From Candidatus Pelagibacter sp. HIMB1321 (GTDB lineage Bacteria > Pseudomonadota > Alphaproteobacteria > Pelagibacterales > Pelagibacteraceae), in contig NZ_LT840186.1 of assembly GCF_900177485.1 (NCBI RefSeq), positions 1,116,001 to 1,180,000 on the forward strand: DNA of 64,000 bases, read 5' to 3'. Below, one piece after another: positions 28,843 through 39,069 of this stretch (its first letter is position 1; every line of letters begins with the position of its first letter). A program made the translations under genes and the position numbers. The notes beneath the pieces are model-generated. The model searched no databases. It had not been told where the DNA came from and saw nothing but the letters and a program-made list of their open reading frames with translations.

Positions 28843-29487
28843 TTAATTTTTTTTTTCAATCTTTTTTATATTTATTAAAAATGAATCCTTACTTGTTAAG
28901 CTTTTTTTTACTAAATATTCTAACTTCCATGTTTTTTTAGAATTTTCAAAAATTTTTTTCCCACTTTTACCCATAAAGAAAATTAAATTTTTATATTTCG
29001 AAAAATTCTCATAAACTAAATCTAAAACAACAGGCATAGGTTTAAATGCTCTTGACATAATTGTTCCAGTCTCTAAATTTTTTGTCTCAAAAATATTTTT
29101 TTGAAAAACTTTTGTATTTAAATTTAATTTTTCTGAAACTTTTTTTAAAAAATGGCTTTTATGGTAGCTTTTTTCATATAAATGAACATTCATTTCATTT
29201 TTCATATTTTTTAATATAATTGCCACTATTATACCCGGAAAACCTGCGCCAGAACCCAGATCTATAGTTGTATTGCTATTTAAATCAACAAAATCAATTA
29301 TTTGCGCTGAATCAATAATATGACGCTCAATTAACATGTTTTTTTTGGCTGTATTTTGACCAATTAAGTTTATTTGTTTATTTTTTTCAATAATTAAAGA
29401 TATGTAGTTTTCAAAGTCTAAAAATGTTTCACGTGAAACATTTAAATCATTGAGTTTAGAGTAAGAATTTAAAATTTCTTGATCCAT
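28843..29487 (-). CDS. rsmG: 16S rRNA G527 N7-methyltransferase RsmG
   Basis: A 214-aa SAM-dependent methyltransferase (GidB). The SAM loop is TIDLGSGAGFPGIIVAI; NVSRETFLDFENYISLI at residues 18-34 is the conserved N-terminal block. The codons for NVSRET hold a perfect parS site. It is translationally coupled to mnmG (TAATG at 29485-29489) and lies before parA. Length is normal. Confidence 0.97.
   Translation of the reverse strand: MDQEILNSYSKLNDLNVSRETFLDFENYISLIIEKNKQINLIGQNTAKKNMLIERHIIDSAQIIDFVDLNSNTTIDLGSGAGFPGIIVAIILKNMKNEMNVHLYEKSYHKSHFLKKVSEKLNLNTKVFQKNIFETKNLETGTIMSRAFKPMPVVLDLVYENFSKYKNLIFFMGKSGKKIFENSKKTWKLEYLVKKSLTSKDSFLINIKKIEKKN
29425..29440. promoter_or_regulatory. parS: parS centromere-like site
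   Basis: TGTTTCACGTGAAACA, a 16-bp perfect palindrome identical to the widespread bacterial parS consensus. It lies inside rsmG, where it encodes the NVSRET residues, about 9.6 kb from the proposed oriC and 0.6 kb from parA. ParB is expected to load here. Confidence 0.95.
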
Positions 29488-31358
29488 TAAGCTATATGCT
29501 TAATAGACTTTCTTTTAAGATGTGACAACAAAATATATACTGCTGCAGGAGTTATTCCATCAATTCTAAGCGCTTGACCCATAGTTTTAGGCCTTATTTC
29601 TTTAAATTTGGCTTTTACCTCATTAGATAAACCTGAAAGCACATCATAATTTATTTTATCAGGAATAATTAAGTTCTCATCCCTCTTAAAAGCTAAAATA
29701 TCAGCTTTTTGCTTCTTTAAATATCCCCTGTAATGAGCATCGATTTCTACTTGTTCATCTATTTCATCACTAAAATATGGTATTTCAGGCCATATTTCTC
29801 TGATTTTACTCATATTTACGTTCTTTTGAGTTAGAACTTCATTTGAAGACCTCAAAATTCCATCTTTCGCTATTTTAATTCCAAATTTTTCAGCTTTAGA
29901 TGGGGAAATGCTAGATTTACTCATTTTTGAACTAATTTTTTCAATTTTATGAAATTTATCTAGGAATATTGCTTTTCTATCTTTTCCAATTAACCCGATC
30001 TCTATTCCCTTAGCTGTCAATCTTTGATCCGCATTATCCGCTCTCAAACTTAATCGATATTCTGCCCTTGATGTAAACATTCGATATGGCTCTGCCACTC
30101 CCTTTGTAACCAAGTCATCAATCATTACTCCTAAGTAAGCATCAGATCTATCAAGTATAAAAGGCTCAGAATTTTTAACAGATAAAGCTGCATTTATACC
30201 AGCTATAAGTCCTTGTCCGGCTGCTTCTTCATAACCTGTCGTTCCGTTAATCTGTCCAGCCAAATATAAATTGCTGATCTTCTTTGTTTCAAGGGTCAAG
30301 AATAGTTCACGTGGATCTATATAGTCATATTCTATAGCATATCCTGGCCTTACAATTTTAACATTTTCTAAACCATTGATATTGCTACATATTTCTTTTT
30401 GTACATCAGCTGGGAGCGATGTGGAGATCCCATTTGGATAAATTGTGTGGTCGTTAAGCCCCTCTGGCTCTAAAAAAATCTGATGACGAACTTTATCTGC
30501 GAATTTTACTATCTTGTCTTCTATAGATGGACAATATCTTGGGCCGACTCCTTTTATGTTACCTGAATACATTGCACTTTTGGATAAATTTTTTTCTATA
30601 ATTTTATGAACCTTCTCATTTGTATAAGTCATTCGACATGACACTTGTTTGTTCAAATTTTTTTTAGTTAAGAAGGAAAAAAAATAAGGATCATCATCTG
30701 CAAATTGTTCCTCAAGATTATCAAAATTAATCGTTCTTGCATCTAACCTGGGAGGCGTCCCAGTTTTTAATCTTCCAATTTTAAAATTATATTTTGCTAA
30801 TTGTTCACTTAAACCTGTTGAAGGTTTTTCATCATACCTTCCTGCTGGTGTTCTTTCATCACCTATATGAATCAAACCATTTAAAAAAGTTCCTGTTGTT
30901 AGTATTAACTTTTTACATGATACCTTTTTACCTTCTTTTGTTTCAATACCATTTGTAGTATTATTATTAAAAATAAAGTTTATTACAGGATCAGAAAAAA
31001 TGCTTAAATTACAATAGTTTATAAGTTTTTCTTGCATAAATTTCCTGTATAGTGCTCTATCTGATTGAGTTCTTGGTCCGCGCACAGCTGGCCCTCTACT
31101 TCTATTTAATAATCTAAATTGTATGCCTGATTTATCTGCAACATCTCCCATAACACCGTCTAATGCATCTATTTCTCGAACTAAATGACCTTTACCTAAA
31201 CCACCTATTGCAGGGTTACATGACATCTCACCAATCGTTTCTATGTTATGAGTGAATAGGGCGGTGTTTACACCTAATCGAGCAGAAGCTGCAGCTGCTT
31301 CACATCCTGCATGACCACCACCAATTACAACTACATCAAATGACAAATCATTTTTCAT
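29487..31358 (-). CDS. mnmG: tRNA uridine-5-carboxymethylaminomethyl modification enzyme MnmG
   Basis: A 623-aa FAD protein (GidA) that works with MnmE on the wobble uridine of several tRNAs. FAD motif [21 protein letters not shown] is at residues 9-29; [21 protein letters not shown] and [11 protein letters not shown] follow, and the C-terminal MnmE-binding helices end the protein. Length matches the family. It is 117 bp downstream of mnmE; rsmG follows with a one-base overlap. Confidence 0.98.
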   Translation of the reverse strand: MKNDLSFDVVVIGGGHAGCEAAAASARLGVNTALFTHNIETIGEMSCNPAIGGLGKGHLVREIDALDGVMGDVADKSGIQFRLLNRSRGPAVRGPRTQSDRALYRKFMQEKLINYCNLSIFSDPVINFIFNNNTTNGIETKEGKKVSCKKLILTTGTFLNGLIHIGDERTPAGRYDEKPSTGLSEQLAKYNFKIGRLKTGTPPRLDARTINFDNLEEQFADDDPYFFSFLTKKNLNKQVSCRMTYTNEKVHKIIEKNLSKSAMYSGNIKGVGPRYCPSIEDKIVKFADKVRHQIFLEPEGLNDHTIYPNGISTSLPADVQKEICSNINGLENVKIVRPGYAIEYDYIDPRELFLTLETKKISNLYLAGQINGTTGYEEAAGQGLIAGINAALSVKNSEPFILDRSDAYLGVMIDDLVTKGVAEPYRMFTSRAEYRLSLRADNADQRLTAKGIEIGLIGKDRKAIFLDKFHKIEKISSKMSKSSISPSKAEKFGIKIAKDGILRSSNEVLTQKNVNMSKIREIWPEIPYFSDEIDEQVEIDAHYRGYLKKQKADILAFKRDENLIIPDKINYDVLSGLSNEVKAKFKEIRPKTMGQALRIDGITPAAVYILLSHLKRKSIKHIA

Positions 31359-31475
31359 GAGTTGAATTTATATGTGAATACATAATTTACAAGACAGGCT
31401 CATTTTTTTTGTAAATAAACATTAATTATCAACAGTTTTTTTAAAAAAGGTCTAAAAATCAAGGAAAAAAGGGGA

Positions 31476-32807
31476 TTACTTACCGATGCAAAAATCGTTG
31501 AAAATACTACCCAATATCTCTTCTACATCAACTTTTCCAACGATCATACCTAAATGTCTAGTAGCTAATCTTAAATCTTCTGCTGCTTTATCAAAATCTT
31601 CTATTTCGTTTTTTTGATTAAAGTTATTCAAATGATCTAAACACTGTTCTAAATGTTGTCTATGTCTTTCTCTAGTAATTAAAATATCATCACTAGTTAT
31701 AAATTTATTTTTTAAATTATTTTTTATTTTTGAAATTAGTTCATCAATATTTTTGTTATCTTTAATTGAGATTAAAACATGATTAATATTTTTTATTTCT
31801 AAATCAATTTCTTTTTCTAAAAGATCAGACTTGTTTATAACTAAAATTGCATTTTCATCTAATAAACCCTTCAAAACATCAGTAAAATCAGGGCTTTTTG
31901 CTTCTACGACTACTAGCTTTAAATCTGCTTCTTCAGCTCTATTTAAAGATAATTTTATACCTTTTTTTTCTATTTCATCCTTTGATTCTCTTATTCCTGC
32001 AGTGTCAGATATTATTACGGGATAGCCATCTATACTAAGATGTGTTTCAATTACATCTCTTGTAGTACCAGCTATTTCAGAAACAATCGCAACATCTCTA
32101 TTTGATAAATAATTTATTAAGCTGGATTTCCCTGCATTAGTAGGTCCAAGGATTGCAATCTTAAAACCTTCTCTAATTCTTTCTCCAACTTTTTGATCAT
32201 TTAAAATCTTTTCAATTTTTTTAATAACTTCATTTGAATCATTTTTAATTTCATCCATAATATTGTTTGGTAAATCTTCATCAGGAAAATCGATTTTAGC
32301 TTCGACATGTGACAAAATTTTTAACAGTTTTTCTCTTAAAAAATTAAATTGATCAGCAGCTTTTCCATTCATAATTTTGATTGCTTGCTGTCTTTGAATT
32401 TCAGTTTCCGATGAGATTAAATCTGCAATACTTTCTGCTTTTAATAAATTTATTTTTCCATTTTGAAATGCAAGTTTAGTAAATTCACCTGGCTCTGCTA
32501 ATCTGCAATTTTCAATTTGAGAAATAGAAAAATGGAGTGCGTCTACTACAGCTTTACTCCCATGAACTTGAATTTCAGCCATATCTTCGCCTGTGTAGCT
32601 CTCAGGCCCAGGAAACCATAGTATGATACCTTCATCAATAAGCTCAGAAGTATTGATTTTCCTGATTTTTCTTAATGTTGCTACTCTTGGCCTAGGAACT
32701 TTTTTGCCAGTTAGAGACTCAACTACTTTTGATGATCCTTCTCCTGAAATTCTAATTATAGCAACACCAGAAATACCAGGTCCTGTTGAGAGTGCAAAAA
32801 TTGTCAT
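31476..32807 (-). CDS. mnmE: tRNA modification GTPase MnmE
   Basis: A 443-aa GTPase (TrmE). It starts MTIFALSTGPGISGVAIIRISG at the ATG at 32807; an upstream TTG would add four residues. The G domain has GPTNAGKSSLIN, DTAGIRE and NKSD. The C-terminus ends in the invariant CIGK motif. It acts with MnmG at U34 of tRNAs. Usually rho lies directly upstream; here two sulfotransferase genes are interposed. Confidence 0.97.
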   Translation of the reverse strand: MTIFALSTGPGISGVAIIRISGEGSSKVVESLTGKKVPRPRVATLRKIRKINTSELIDEGIILWFPGPESYTGEDMAEIQVHGSKAVVDALHFSISQIENCRLAEPGEFTKLAFQNGKINLLKAESIADLISSETEIQRQQAIKIMNGKAADQFNFLREKLLKILSHVEAKIDFPDEDLPNNIMDEIKNDSNEVIKKIEKILNDQKVGERIREGFKIAILGPTNAGKSSLINYLSNRDVAIVSEIAGTTRDVIETHLSIDGYPVIISDTAGIRESKDEIEKKGIKLSLNRAEEADLKLVVVEAKSPDFTDVLKGLLDENAILVINKSDLLEKEIDLEIKNINHVLISIKDNKNIDELISKIKNNLKNKFITSDDILITRERHRQHLEQCLDHLNNFNQKNEIEDFDKAAEDLRLATRHLGMIVGKVDVEEILGSIFNDFCIGK

Positions 32808-32849
32808 TTTAATTTCCAAAATTTATAATTTAATATTAGCATATATTTA

Positions 32850-33683
32850 ATGATTATTTGGATATCTTCTTTCCCTAAAAGTGGAAATACGTGGGTAAGA
32901 TCAATTATCTCAGCGTTAGTTTATAGTGATGATGGAATATTTAACTTTGACTTGATAAAAAAAATTGATCAATTTCCACTTAGAAAACACTTTATAGAGT
33001 TTACAAAAGATATTGGAAACATTCATTCTGTCAAAAAATATTGGGTATTAGCCCAGGACAAAATAAACCTGGATAATGAGCCCAAATTTCTAAAAACACA
33101 TCAAATAAATTGCAATCTAGATGGATATTCTTTTACAAACAAAGATAACACTGCTGCAACTATTTACATTATTCGAGACCCAAGAAATGTCATTGGTTCA
33201 ATATCAAACCATTTTTCGGTTACAATAGAAGAGGCTAAAAATATAGTACTAGGTGGACGAGTATTAATTAATAAAGATAAATCATATGAGCATGATGTGG
33301 TAACTTTATTAGGATCATGGAGTGAGCACTATAAGTTTTGGACAAAAAAAAATAACAATTTACTTTTATTAAGATATGAAGATATTTTGCTCGACCCAAA
33401 AAAACAATTAAAAAAAATAATATTATTTTTAGAAAAATTTATTAAATTTAAAATCGATAACTACAAAGAAAATAATATTATTAAATCTACTTCGTTTAAA
33501 AATCTACAAGATTTAGAGGATAAAATTGGATTTAATGAAAGTATAGTTAGCAAAACAAATAAGAAAATTAAATTTTTTAATTTAGGATCAAGAAATAACT
33601 TTAAAGAATATTTAGATAAAAAAATTCAAGCTGAAGTGGAAACAAAATTTTTTTTTGAAATGAAAGAACTAGGTTATTTGTAA
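32850..33683 (+). CDS. Sulfotransferase-domain protein (copy A)
   Basis: A 277-aa cytosolic sulfotransferase fold. The 5'-phosphosulfate loop is FPKSGNTW (residues 8-15), the FLKTHQ block with the likely catalytic K/H is around residue 82, and the 3'-phosphate loop is RDPRNVIGSISNHF (109-122). GSWSEHYKFW and LLLRYEDIL also match. The donor expected from the motifs is PAPS; the acceptor is unknown. It is a clear paralogue of the gene at 55048. It is divergent from mnmE (42 bp) and convergent with the TPR-sulfotransferase, the only rightward gene in this leftward block. Confidence 0.9.
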   Translation: MIIWISSFPKSGNTWVRSIISALVYSDDGIFNFDLIKKIDQFPLRKHFIEFTKDIGNIHSVKKYWVLAQDKINLDNEPKFLKTHQINCNLDGYSFTNKDNTAATIYIIRDPRNVIGSISNHFSVTIEEAKNIVLGGRVLINKDKSYEHDVVTLLGSWSEHYKFWTKKNNNLLLLRYEDILLDPKKQLKKIILFLEKFIKFKIDNYKENNIIKSTSFKNLQDLEDKIGFNESIVSKTNKKIKFFNLGSRNNFKEYLDKKIQAEVETKFFFEMKELGYL

Positions 33684-33704
33684 TATATTTTAACTAATAA
33701 AAAA

Positions 33705-35276
33705 CTAATCTAATTTATTAAAGAAATCTTTAAAATAAGGCTTATAACTATCGCTTAAACTCAAAGAAGAATTATATATAGGGTTTCTTGCTTGAGCAAT
33801 ACTTGCAGTCTTAATAGGAGTTTTATTATTAGAGTGATGATTTAAACAATTATCATCCCATTCAAGGTCACAAAAATCTAATAATTTTTCTATTTCAGCT
33901 TTCTTGTTTGTAATAAGATTTTCATACTCAAGGGTATAAATAAAGCCTGGTAGCTTAGAATACCAAAAATCCATTAATGAATTATAATTATGATAATAAT
34001 TCAATATATCATCAAAGTTGTAAGCCCAATTCATTAAAGAAGAAGTAAAATAATTTTTAAATATTGATAAACATATTTCTTTTGGGTTTCTCTTTATATG
34101 AATAATTTTACAATTTGGGAAAAAGATCTTTATGAATCCTATCCATTTAAAATTTTGAGGTGTTTTATCTGTTATTATTTCTTGTTCATAATTAAAGATT
34201 TTTAATTTACTAAAATATTCTTCATTTAAGAAATTTTTATAATCATTTTGTTTTTCTACTAAATGATTTTTTTTAATTTCCAGTTTATTAAAAAAATTTT
34301 CATGAATAATATTGTGTAAAAAAACCAACTCTCCTGCACCGATAACTTTATTGTGTGATGCCACTATTTGTTCTGTAAGTGTTGTTCCAGATCGAGGCAT
34401 ACCACAAATGAAAATTACTTTTTTTTTTGAATAACTTTTATGTATTTTATTTATATCTATATCGTTAAAAATTTTTTGAAGATTATTCATGATTTTTACT
34501 TCTTGATCTAAATTCGATTTTATATTTTTTTCTTGATTTTGATTTGCTAGTTTTATGAATTTGCTTGCAGTCTTAAAATCCTTAAGGTCATCATAAGCCT
34601 TGCCTATAGCGAATAAAAAATTAGTTTTCTGATAGTCATCCAGGTTATTGTTTTTTAATATTTGCTCCATCTTTGATAAATGAGCTATAGTTTCTTTTTT
34701 TTTTGTAGAATATTTATAGATATTTCCTAGTGCTTTATTTGCAATAGAGTTCTTTTCATCAATCTTTAATATATCTTCTAAAATTTTTTGTGACTTCTCA
34801 ACTTCATTAACACTTTGAAATGCATCAGATAACTGAAGCATCAAATCTTTTGGGTTTATATTTTTTTTTTTTGAAATTTTTATTGCTTGCTCATATAGTT
34901 TTATAGCACCTGTAAAATCATTAATAGTAGTTTTTAAGTTTGCATAATTATTGTAAGCTTTGATATAATTAGGATCCATTTGAATAATTTTTTTATAAAC
35001 TTGCTCAGCTTTTTCTAATTGACCTATAAATTTTAAAGAATTAGCAAGATTGTTCATTGCAGCAATATTGGATGGATTGATATTTAGTGATGCTTGGAAA
35101 AAATGGATTGCTTGATTGTGCTGGTTTAATCCTTGATAACCCATACCCATTAAATTAATAACAAAAGGATTTCTTGGAAATTTTTTATTTAAAATTTTAC
35201 ATCCTTCAATAACTTTTTTAAAATTGCCTACTGATAAATATTTTTGAAGTATTGTGGCTTTTTTAACAAAATCCAT
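33705..35276 (-). CDS. TPR-repeat sulfotransferase fusion
   Basis: A 523-aa protein. Residues about 1-250 form tandem tetratricopeptide repeats (for example AMNNLANSLKFIGQLEKAEQ and AYNNYANLKTTINDFTGA). From about residue 285 a sulfotransferase domain starts with VIFICGMPRSGTTLTEQIVASH (P-loop GMPRSGTT) and has HIKRNPKEICLSIF as the 3'-phosphate region. No signal peptide. TPR-sulfotransferases of this layout are common in marine bacteria; targets are not known. It lies between rho (18 bp) and the convergent sulfotransferase. Confidence 0.9.
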   Translation of the reverse strand: MDFVKKATILQKYLSVGNFKKVIEGCKILNKKFPRNPFVINLMGMGYQGLNQHNQAIHFFQASLNINPSNIAAMNNLANSLKFIGQLEKAEQVYKKIIQMDPNYIKAYNNYANLKTTINDFTGAIKLYEQAIKISKKKNINPKDLMLQLSDAFQSVNEVEKSQKILEDILKIDEKNSIANKALGNIYKYSTKKKETIAHLSKMEQILKNNNLDDYQKTNFLFAIGKAYDDLKDFKTASKFIKLANQNQEKNIKSNLDQEVKIMNNLQKIFNDIDINKIHKSYSKKKVIFICGMPRSGTTLTEQIVASHNKVIGAGELVFLHNIIHENFFNKLEIKKNHLVEKQNDYKNFLNEEYFSKLKIFNYEQEIITDKTPQNFKWIGFIKIFFPNCKIIHIKRNPKEICLSIFKNYFTSSLMNWAYNFDDILNYYHNYNSLMDFWYSKLPGFIYTLEYENLITNKKAEIEKLLDFCDLEWDDNCLNHHSNNKTPIKTASIAQARNPIYNSSLSLSDSYKPYFKDFFNKLD

Positions 35277-35294
35277 TTCTAAATTTTAGAAATT

Positions 35295-36563
35295 TTAGGC
35301 AGGTTTATTCATTGAATTAAAAAACTCAGCATTATTTTTTGTGTCTTTCAATTTTGAACTTATAAATTCAATAGCATCCATAGTGCCCATAGGAGCGATA
35401 ATTCTTCTTAAAACATTCATTTTTTGTAGATCATTTTTATCAAACAAAAGCTCTTCTCTTCTTGTTCCTGATTTAGTTATGTCAATTGCAGGGTAAATTC
35501 TTTTATCAGCAATTTTTCTATCTAAAACTGTTTCACTGTTACCGGTGCCTTTAAATTCTTCAAAAATAACCTCATCCATCCTACTTCCCGTATCAATTAA
35601 AGCTGTAGATATAATTGTAAGTGAACCACCTTCTTCAATATTTCTTGCTGCTCCAAAAAATCTTTTTGGTCTTTGCAATGCATTAGCATCAACACCACCG
35701 GTTAGGACTTTACCTGAGCTTGGTATAACAGCATTATAGGCTCTCCCAAGTCTGGTGATTGAATCTAAAAGTATAACAACATCTTTTTTATGTTCTGTTA
35801 ATCTTTTTGCTTTTTCAATAACCATCTCTGCAACAGCAACATGTCGTTGTGCAGGTTCATCAAATGTCGAGCTTATAACTTCTCCTTTTACAGTTCTTTG
35901 CATGTCAGTAACTTCTTCAGGTCTTTCATCTATAAGTAAAACAATCAAGTAACATTCAGGATAATTTTTTGCTATTGAGTTTGCGATACTTTGTAAAATC
36001 ATGGTTTTACCAGCTTTTGGAGGTGAAATTATTATCGATCGCTGGCCTTTTCCAATTGGGCTTACTAAATCAATCAATCTCGAAGTTAAGTCAGGTTTTT
36101 TCTCTACTTTAGATGTTTCAATTTCCATAACTAATTGTTTGTCTGGATATAATGGAGTTAAATTATCAAATGCAATCTTATGTCTAGAATTTTCAGGTTC
36201 TTCAAAATTAATTTTACTCACTTGCAATAAAGCAAAATATCTTTCACCTTCTTTTGGTGCTCTTACAGGTCCTTCCACCGTATCGCCTGTTCTTAATCCA
36301 AACTTTCTAATTTGACTGGGGCTTACATATATGTCATCGGGTCCTGGTAAATAATTAGACTCCATGGCTCTTAAAAAACCAAAACCATCTTGAAGTAATT
36401 GTAAAACCCCAGCTCCAGTTATTTCTTCTTTCTCAGCAACTTTTTTTAAGATTGCAAAAAGTATTTCCTGTTTTCTCAGCGTACTGGCATTTTCAATTCC
36501 AAGCTCTTCGGCCTGTGAAATAAGTTGCTCAGAAGTCTTTAATTTTAATTCTTGAATGTTCAT
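35295..36563 (-). CDS. rho: Transcription termination factor Rho
   Basis: A 422-aa hexameric RNA helicase. The N-terminal domain begins [22 protein letters not shown]; the cold-shock RNA-binding fold has GFGFLRA-type [23 protein letters not shown] (positions 60-82). Walker A is [10 protein letters not shown], Walker B is [13 protein letters not shown], and the Q-loop is [11 protein letters not shown]. Few intrinsic terminators are visible in this window, so Rho may do much of the termination. hemJ lies 68 bp upstream. Confidence 0.98.
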   Translation of the reverse strand: MNIQELKLKTSEQLISQAEELGIENASTLRKQEILFAILKKVAEKEEITGAGVLQLLQDGFGFLRAMESNYLPGPDDIYVSPSQIRKFGLRTGDTVEGPVRAPKEGERYFALLQVSKINFEEPENSRHKIAFDNLTPLYPDKQLVMEIETSKVEKKPDLTSRLIDLVSPIGKGQRSIIISPPKAGKTMILQSIANSIAKNYPECYLIVLLIDERPEEVTDMQRTVKGEVISSTFDEPAQRHVAVAEMVIEKAKRLTEHKKDVVILLDSITRLGRAYNAVIPSSGKVLTGGVDANALQRPKRFFGAARNIEEGGSLTIISTALIDTGSRMDEVIFEEFKGTGNSETVLDRKIADKRIYPAIDITKSGTRREELLFDKNDLQKMNVLRRIIAPMGTMDAIEFISSKLKDTKNNAEFFNSMNKPA

Positions 36564-36631
36564 AAATTTAAGGATTTTAGTAGAAATTTTTAGATTGTTT
36601 TAATATAGTTTATTTTAATCAAATTTCAACT

Positions 36632-37066
36632 CTAGATAGGTTTAAAAATAACAATAAAGACAATGATAATTAACAATAATGTTGGAAATTCATTTAACCA
36701 CCTAAAAAATTTCGAGGATTTTGTATTATTATTTTCATTAAAACTCAAAAGAAGTGATCTTAAATAAAAATGATAAATTGATAATAAAATTACCAAAACT
36801 AACTTAATTTGTAACCATTTAGCACTTAGTGTTTCAATTCCAACATATGAAATCAGAACTAAACCAAATATCCAACTTAACAACATGGCTGGCATCATAA
36901 TATAATTGTAAAGTTTTCTCTCCATAGTTTTAAACACAGTGCAGATTTCTTCTTTATTCATGTTTTCAGAATGATAAACAAATATTCTAGGTAAATATAA
37001 TAGTCCTGCCATCCAAGAAATAACAGAAATTAAGTGTAAAGATTTAAAAAAAAAATAAGCATTCAT
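36632..37066 (-). CDS. hemJ: Protoporphyrinogen IX oxidase HemJ
   Basis: A 144-aa membrane protein of the HemJ (UPF0093) family with four transmembrane helices. The first helix carries the conserved histidine in KSLHLISVISWMAGLLYLPRIFVYH. It oxidises protoporphyrinogen IX to protoporphyrin IX, one step before HemH, whose gene is 3 bp upstream. hemE-hemH-hemJ-rho is the usual alphaproteobacterial origin-side order. Confidence 0.94.
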   Translation of the reverse strand: MNAYFFFKSLHLISVISWMAGLLYLPRIFVYHSENMNKEEICTVFKTMERKLYNYIMMPAMLLSWIFGLVLISYVGIETLSAKWLQIKLVLVILLSIYHFYLRSLLLSFNENNNTKSSKFFRWLNEFPTLLLIIIVFIVIFKPI

Positions 37067-37069
37067 TGG

Positions 37070-38068
37070 TTAAATATTTTTCTTAATTAAAGAATTTATC
37101 ATTAAAATATGATCATCGTTATCATTAAGACACGGAACCATGTCAAAATTTTCACCACCAGAATTAATAAAGCTTTCTTTGCCTTGAATTAATATCTCCT
37201 CCAATGTTTCTACACAATCAGATGAAAATCCAGGAGATATTAAAAGGACATTTTTTTTTCCTTCTTTTGGTAAACTTTCCAGTGTTTTGTCAGTATATGG
37301 TTGCAACCACTCTTGAGGTCCAAATCTTGATTGAAAAGTTGTTTTCATTTCAATTGTTTTGAATTTTTCAGAAATTAACCTTGTGGTTTTATAGCAGTAA
37401 CAATGATAAGGATCACCTTTATCAAAATATTTTTTTGGTATCCCATGATAAGATGCGATTATTAAATCTGGTTTCCAACTTATTTCGCTCATTCTTTTAT
37501 TAATAGAATTTACTAAAGCATCTATATACAAGGGCTCAGATTCATAATGAGGAATAATTTTTAAAGAAGGTTGCCATCTCATTTTCATTAACGTCCTATA
37601 AACTTCATCACAAACTGTTGCGGTAGTAGCAGATGCGTATTGAGGATATAAAGGTAAAATAACTAAATTTTCACAACCTTGTTGATGTAAATTTAAAATT
37701 TTACTTTTAATATTTGGATTTCCATAACGCATTGCAAAATCAATTATTAAATTTTCATTGGCTAAAATTTTAGAAACTTTTTTTGTTTGTTGTTGTGTGT
37801 AATAAAGAAGTGGAGACATATTTTGTTCTTTCATCCAGATCTCTTTATACGCTTTAGCCGTTTTTGAAGGTCTAAAGGTTAGAATAAATAAATTTAAAAT
37901 AATTTGCCAAAGTATCGGGTTAACTTCTATTACTCTTCTATCCGATAAAAATTCTTTTAAATATTTTCTAATATCTAACCATGTAGTGGAGTCTGGTGTT
38001 CCTAAGTTAACTAATAAAACACCTGTTTTTCCATAATTAACTTTTGGATGATTTAAATTCGGTTTCAT
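37070..38068 (-). CDS. hemH: Ferrochelatase HemH
   Basis: A 332-aa enzyme inserting Fe2+ into protoporphyrin IX. GVLLVNLGTPDS is the N-terminal block, IASYHGIPKKYFDKGDPY contains the catalytic histidine, and SPGFSSDCVETLEEI contains the conserved glutamate. Length is typical. Its start overlaps the hemE stop by 4 bp, so the two are translationally coupled. Confidence 0.97.
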   Translation of the reverse strand: MKPNLNHPKVNYGKTGVLLVNLGTPDSTTWLDIRKYLKEFLSDRRVIEVNPILWQIILNLFILTFRPSKTAKAYKEIWMKEQNMSPLLYYTQQQTKKVSKILANENLIIDFAMRYGNPNIKSKILNLHQQGCENLVILPLYPQYASATTATVCDEVYRTLMKMRWQPSLKIIPHYESEPLYIDALVNSINKRMSEISWKPDLIIASYHGIPKKYFDKGDPYHCYCYKTTRLISEKFKTIEMKTTFQSRFGPQEWLQPYTDKTLESLPKEGKKNVLLISPGFSSDCVETLEEILIQGKESFINSGGENFDMVPCLNDNDDHILMINSLIKKNI

Positions 38069-39069
38069 TTAAAATCTTTTACTATATTAACTAAATACTC
38101 CATCATATTAGGGTCTGTTTCTGGTAAAACCCCGTGGCCTAAATTAAATATATAAGGATGATCTTTAAATATTTTCAAATATCTTGTTGCTTGTTTTTTT
38201 AAATTTTCTTTATCAGTTAATAATGTTTTGGGATCTAATCCACCTTGTACTGGTATATCTATTTCTTTAATAATTTTTTTAGGATCTATATCATAATCAA
38301 TTCCAATCACATCTGGTTTTACTATTTCACAATAATTTTTATAATTAGAAATCCCTCGTGGAAAACATATTACCGGAATATTTAAAGATTTAACATAATC
38401 AACTAAACTTAATGTTGGAATATAAACATAATTTGGCAAATCTTTTCCTTCTAATAAACCAGCCCAACTATCAAAAATTTGAATAATATTAGCACCGTTC
38501 TCAATTTGATTTTTAATGTGAATCTTTAAAAACTTATCTAGCAAATCTAGAATTCTATTTATTAAAAATTGGTCTTTAAAAAAATTATCTTTTATTTTTT
38601 TTTTAGGAGATTGTTTGTTTAAAATATAAACCAACAAAGTCCAAGGAGCACCAACAAAACCAATTGTATTTTTTTCTTTCAATAAATCATTATTAGATAC
38701 TTTTTTTATTGCTTTATAAACTGGGAATATCTTTCTAATAAAATCAATTTCATCATATTTTGAAGCTAAAGAAATATCTAAATCTCCCAAAATTGGACCA
38801 AAGTTTTTTTTAAATTCTACTTTTTGATTAAGTGCATATGGTAACATTAAGATATCTGAAAAAATAATAGCTGCATCCAAATTAAATCTTTTTAAGGGTT
38901 GTAAAGTTATTTCAGATGATAAATTTTCATCCAAACATAATTTGATAAAATCTTTATTTTTTGATCTTATTTCCCTAAACTCAGGTAAATATCTACCTGC
39001 TTGTCTCATAATCCATATAGGATTAATACTAGTATTTTTATCAAGTATTACTTTGTTAATAGGAGTCAT
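38065..39069 (-). CDS. hemE: Uroporphyrinogen decarboxylase HemE
   Basis: A 334-aa enzyme that converts uroporphyrinogen III to coproporphyrinogen III. The N-terminus has IWIMRQAGRYLPEFRE and later IIFSDILMLPYAL; GHGVLPETDP is near the C-terminus. It is the first gene of the hemE-hemH-hemJ group and its 5' end borders the proposed oriC, as in Caulobacter and Rickettsiales. Confidence 0.97.
   Translation of the reverse strand: MTPINKVILDKNTSINPIWIMRQAGRYLPEFREIRSKNKDFIKLCLDENLSSEITLQPLKRFNLDAAIIFSDILMLPYALNQKVEFKKNFGPILGDLDISLASKYDEIDFIRKIFPVYKAIKKVSNNDLLKEKNTIGFVGAPWTLLVYILNKQSPKKKIKDNFFKDQFLINRILDLLDKFLKIHIKNQIENGANIIQIFDSWAGLLEGKDLPNYVYIPTLSLVDYVKSLNIPVICFPRGISNYKNYCEIVKPDVIGIDYDIDPKKIIKEIDIPVQGGLDPKTLLTDKENLKKQATRYLKIFKDHPYIFNLGHGVLPETDPNMMEYLVNIVKDFK

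Noticed and set aside
31359..31475. Possible small RNA or terminator between mnmE and mnmG
   Set aside because: Only A/T runs and a weak TTGTAA/TATAAA promoter-like pair with poor spacing; no convincing hairpin.
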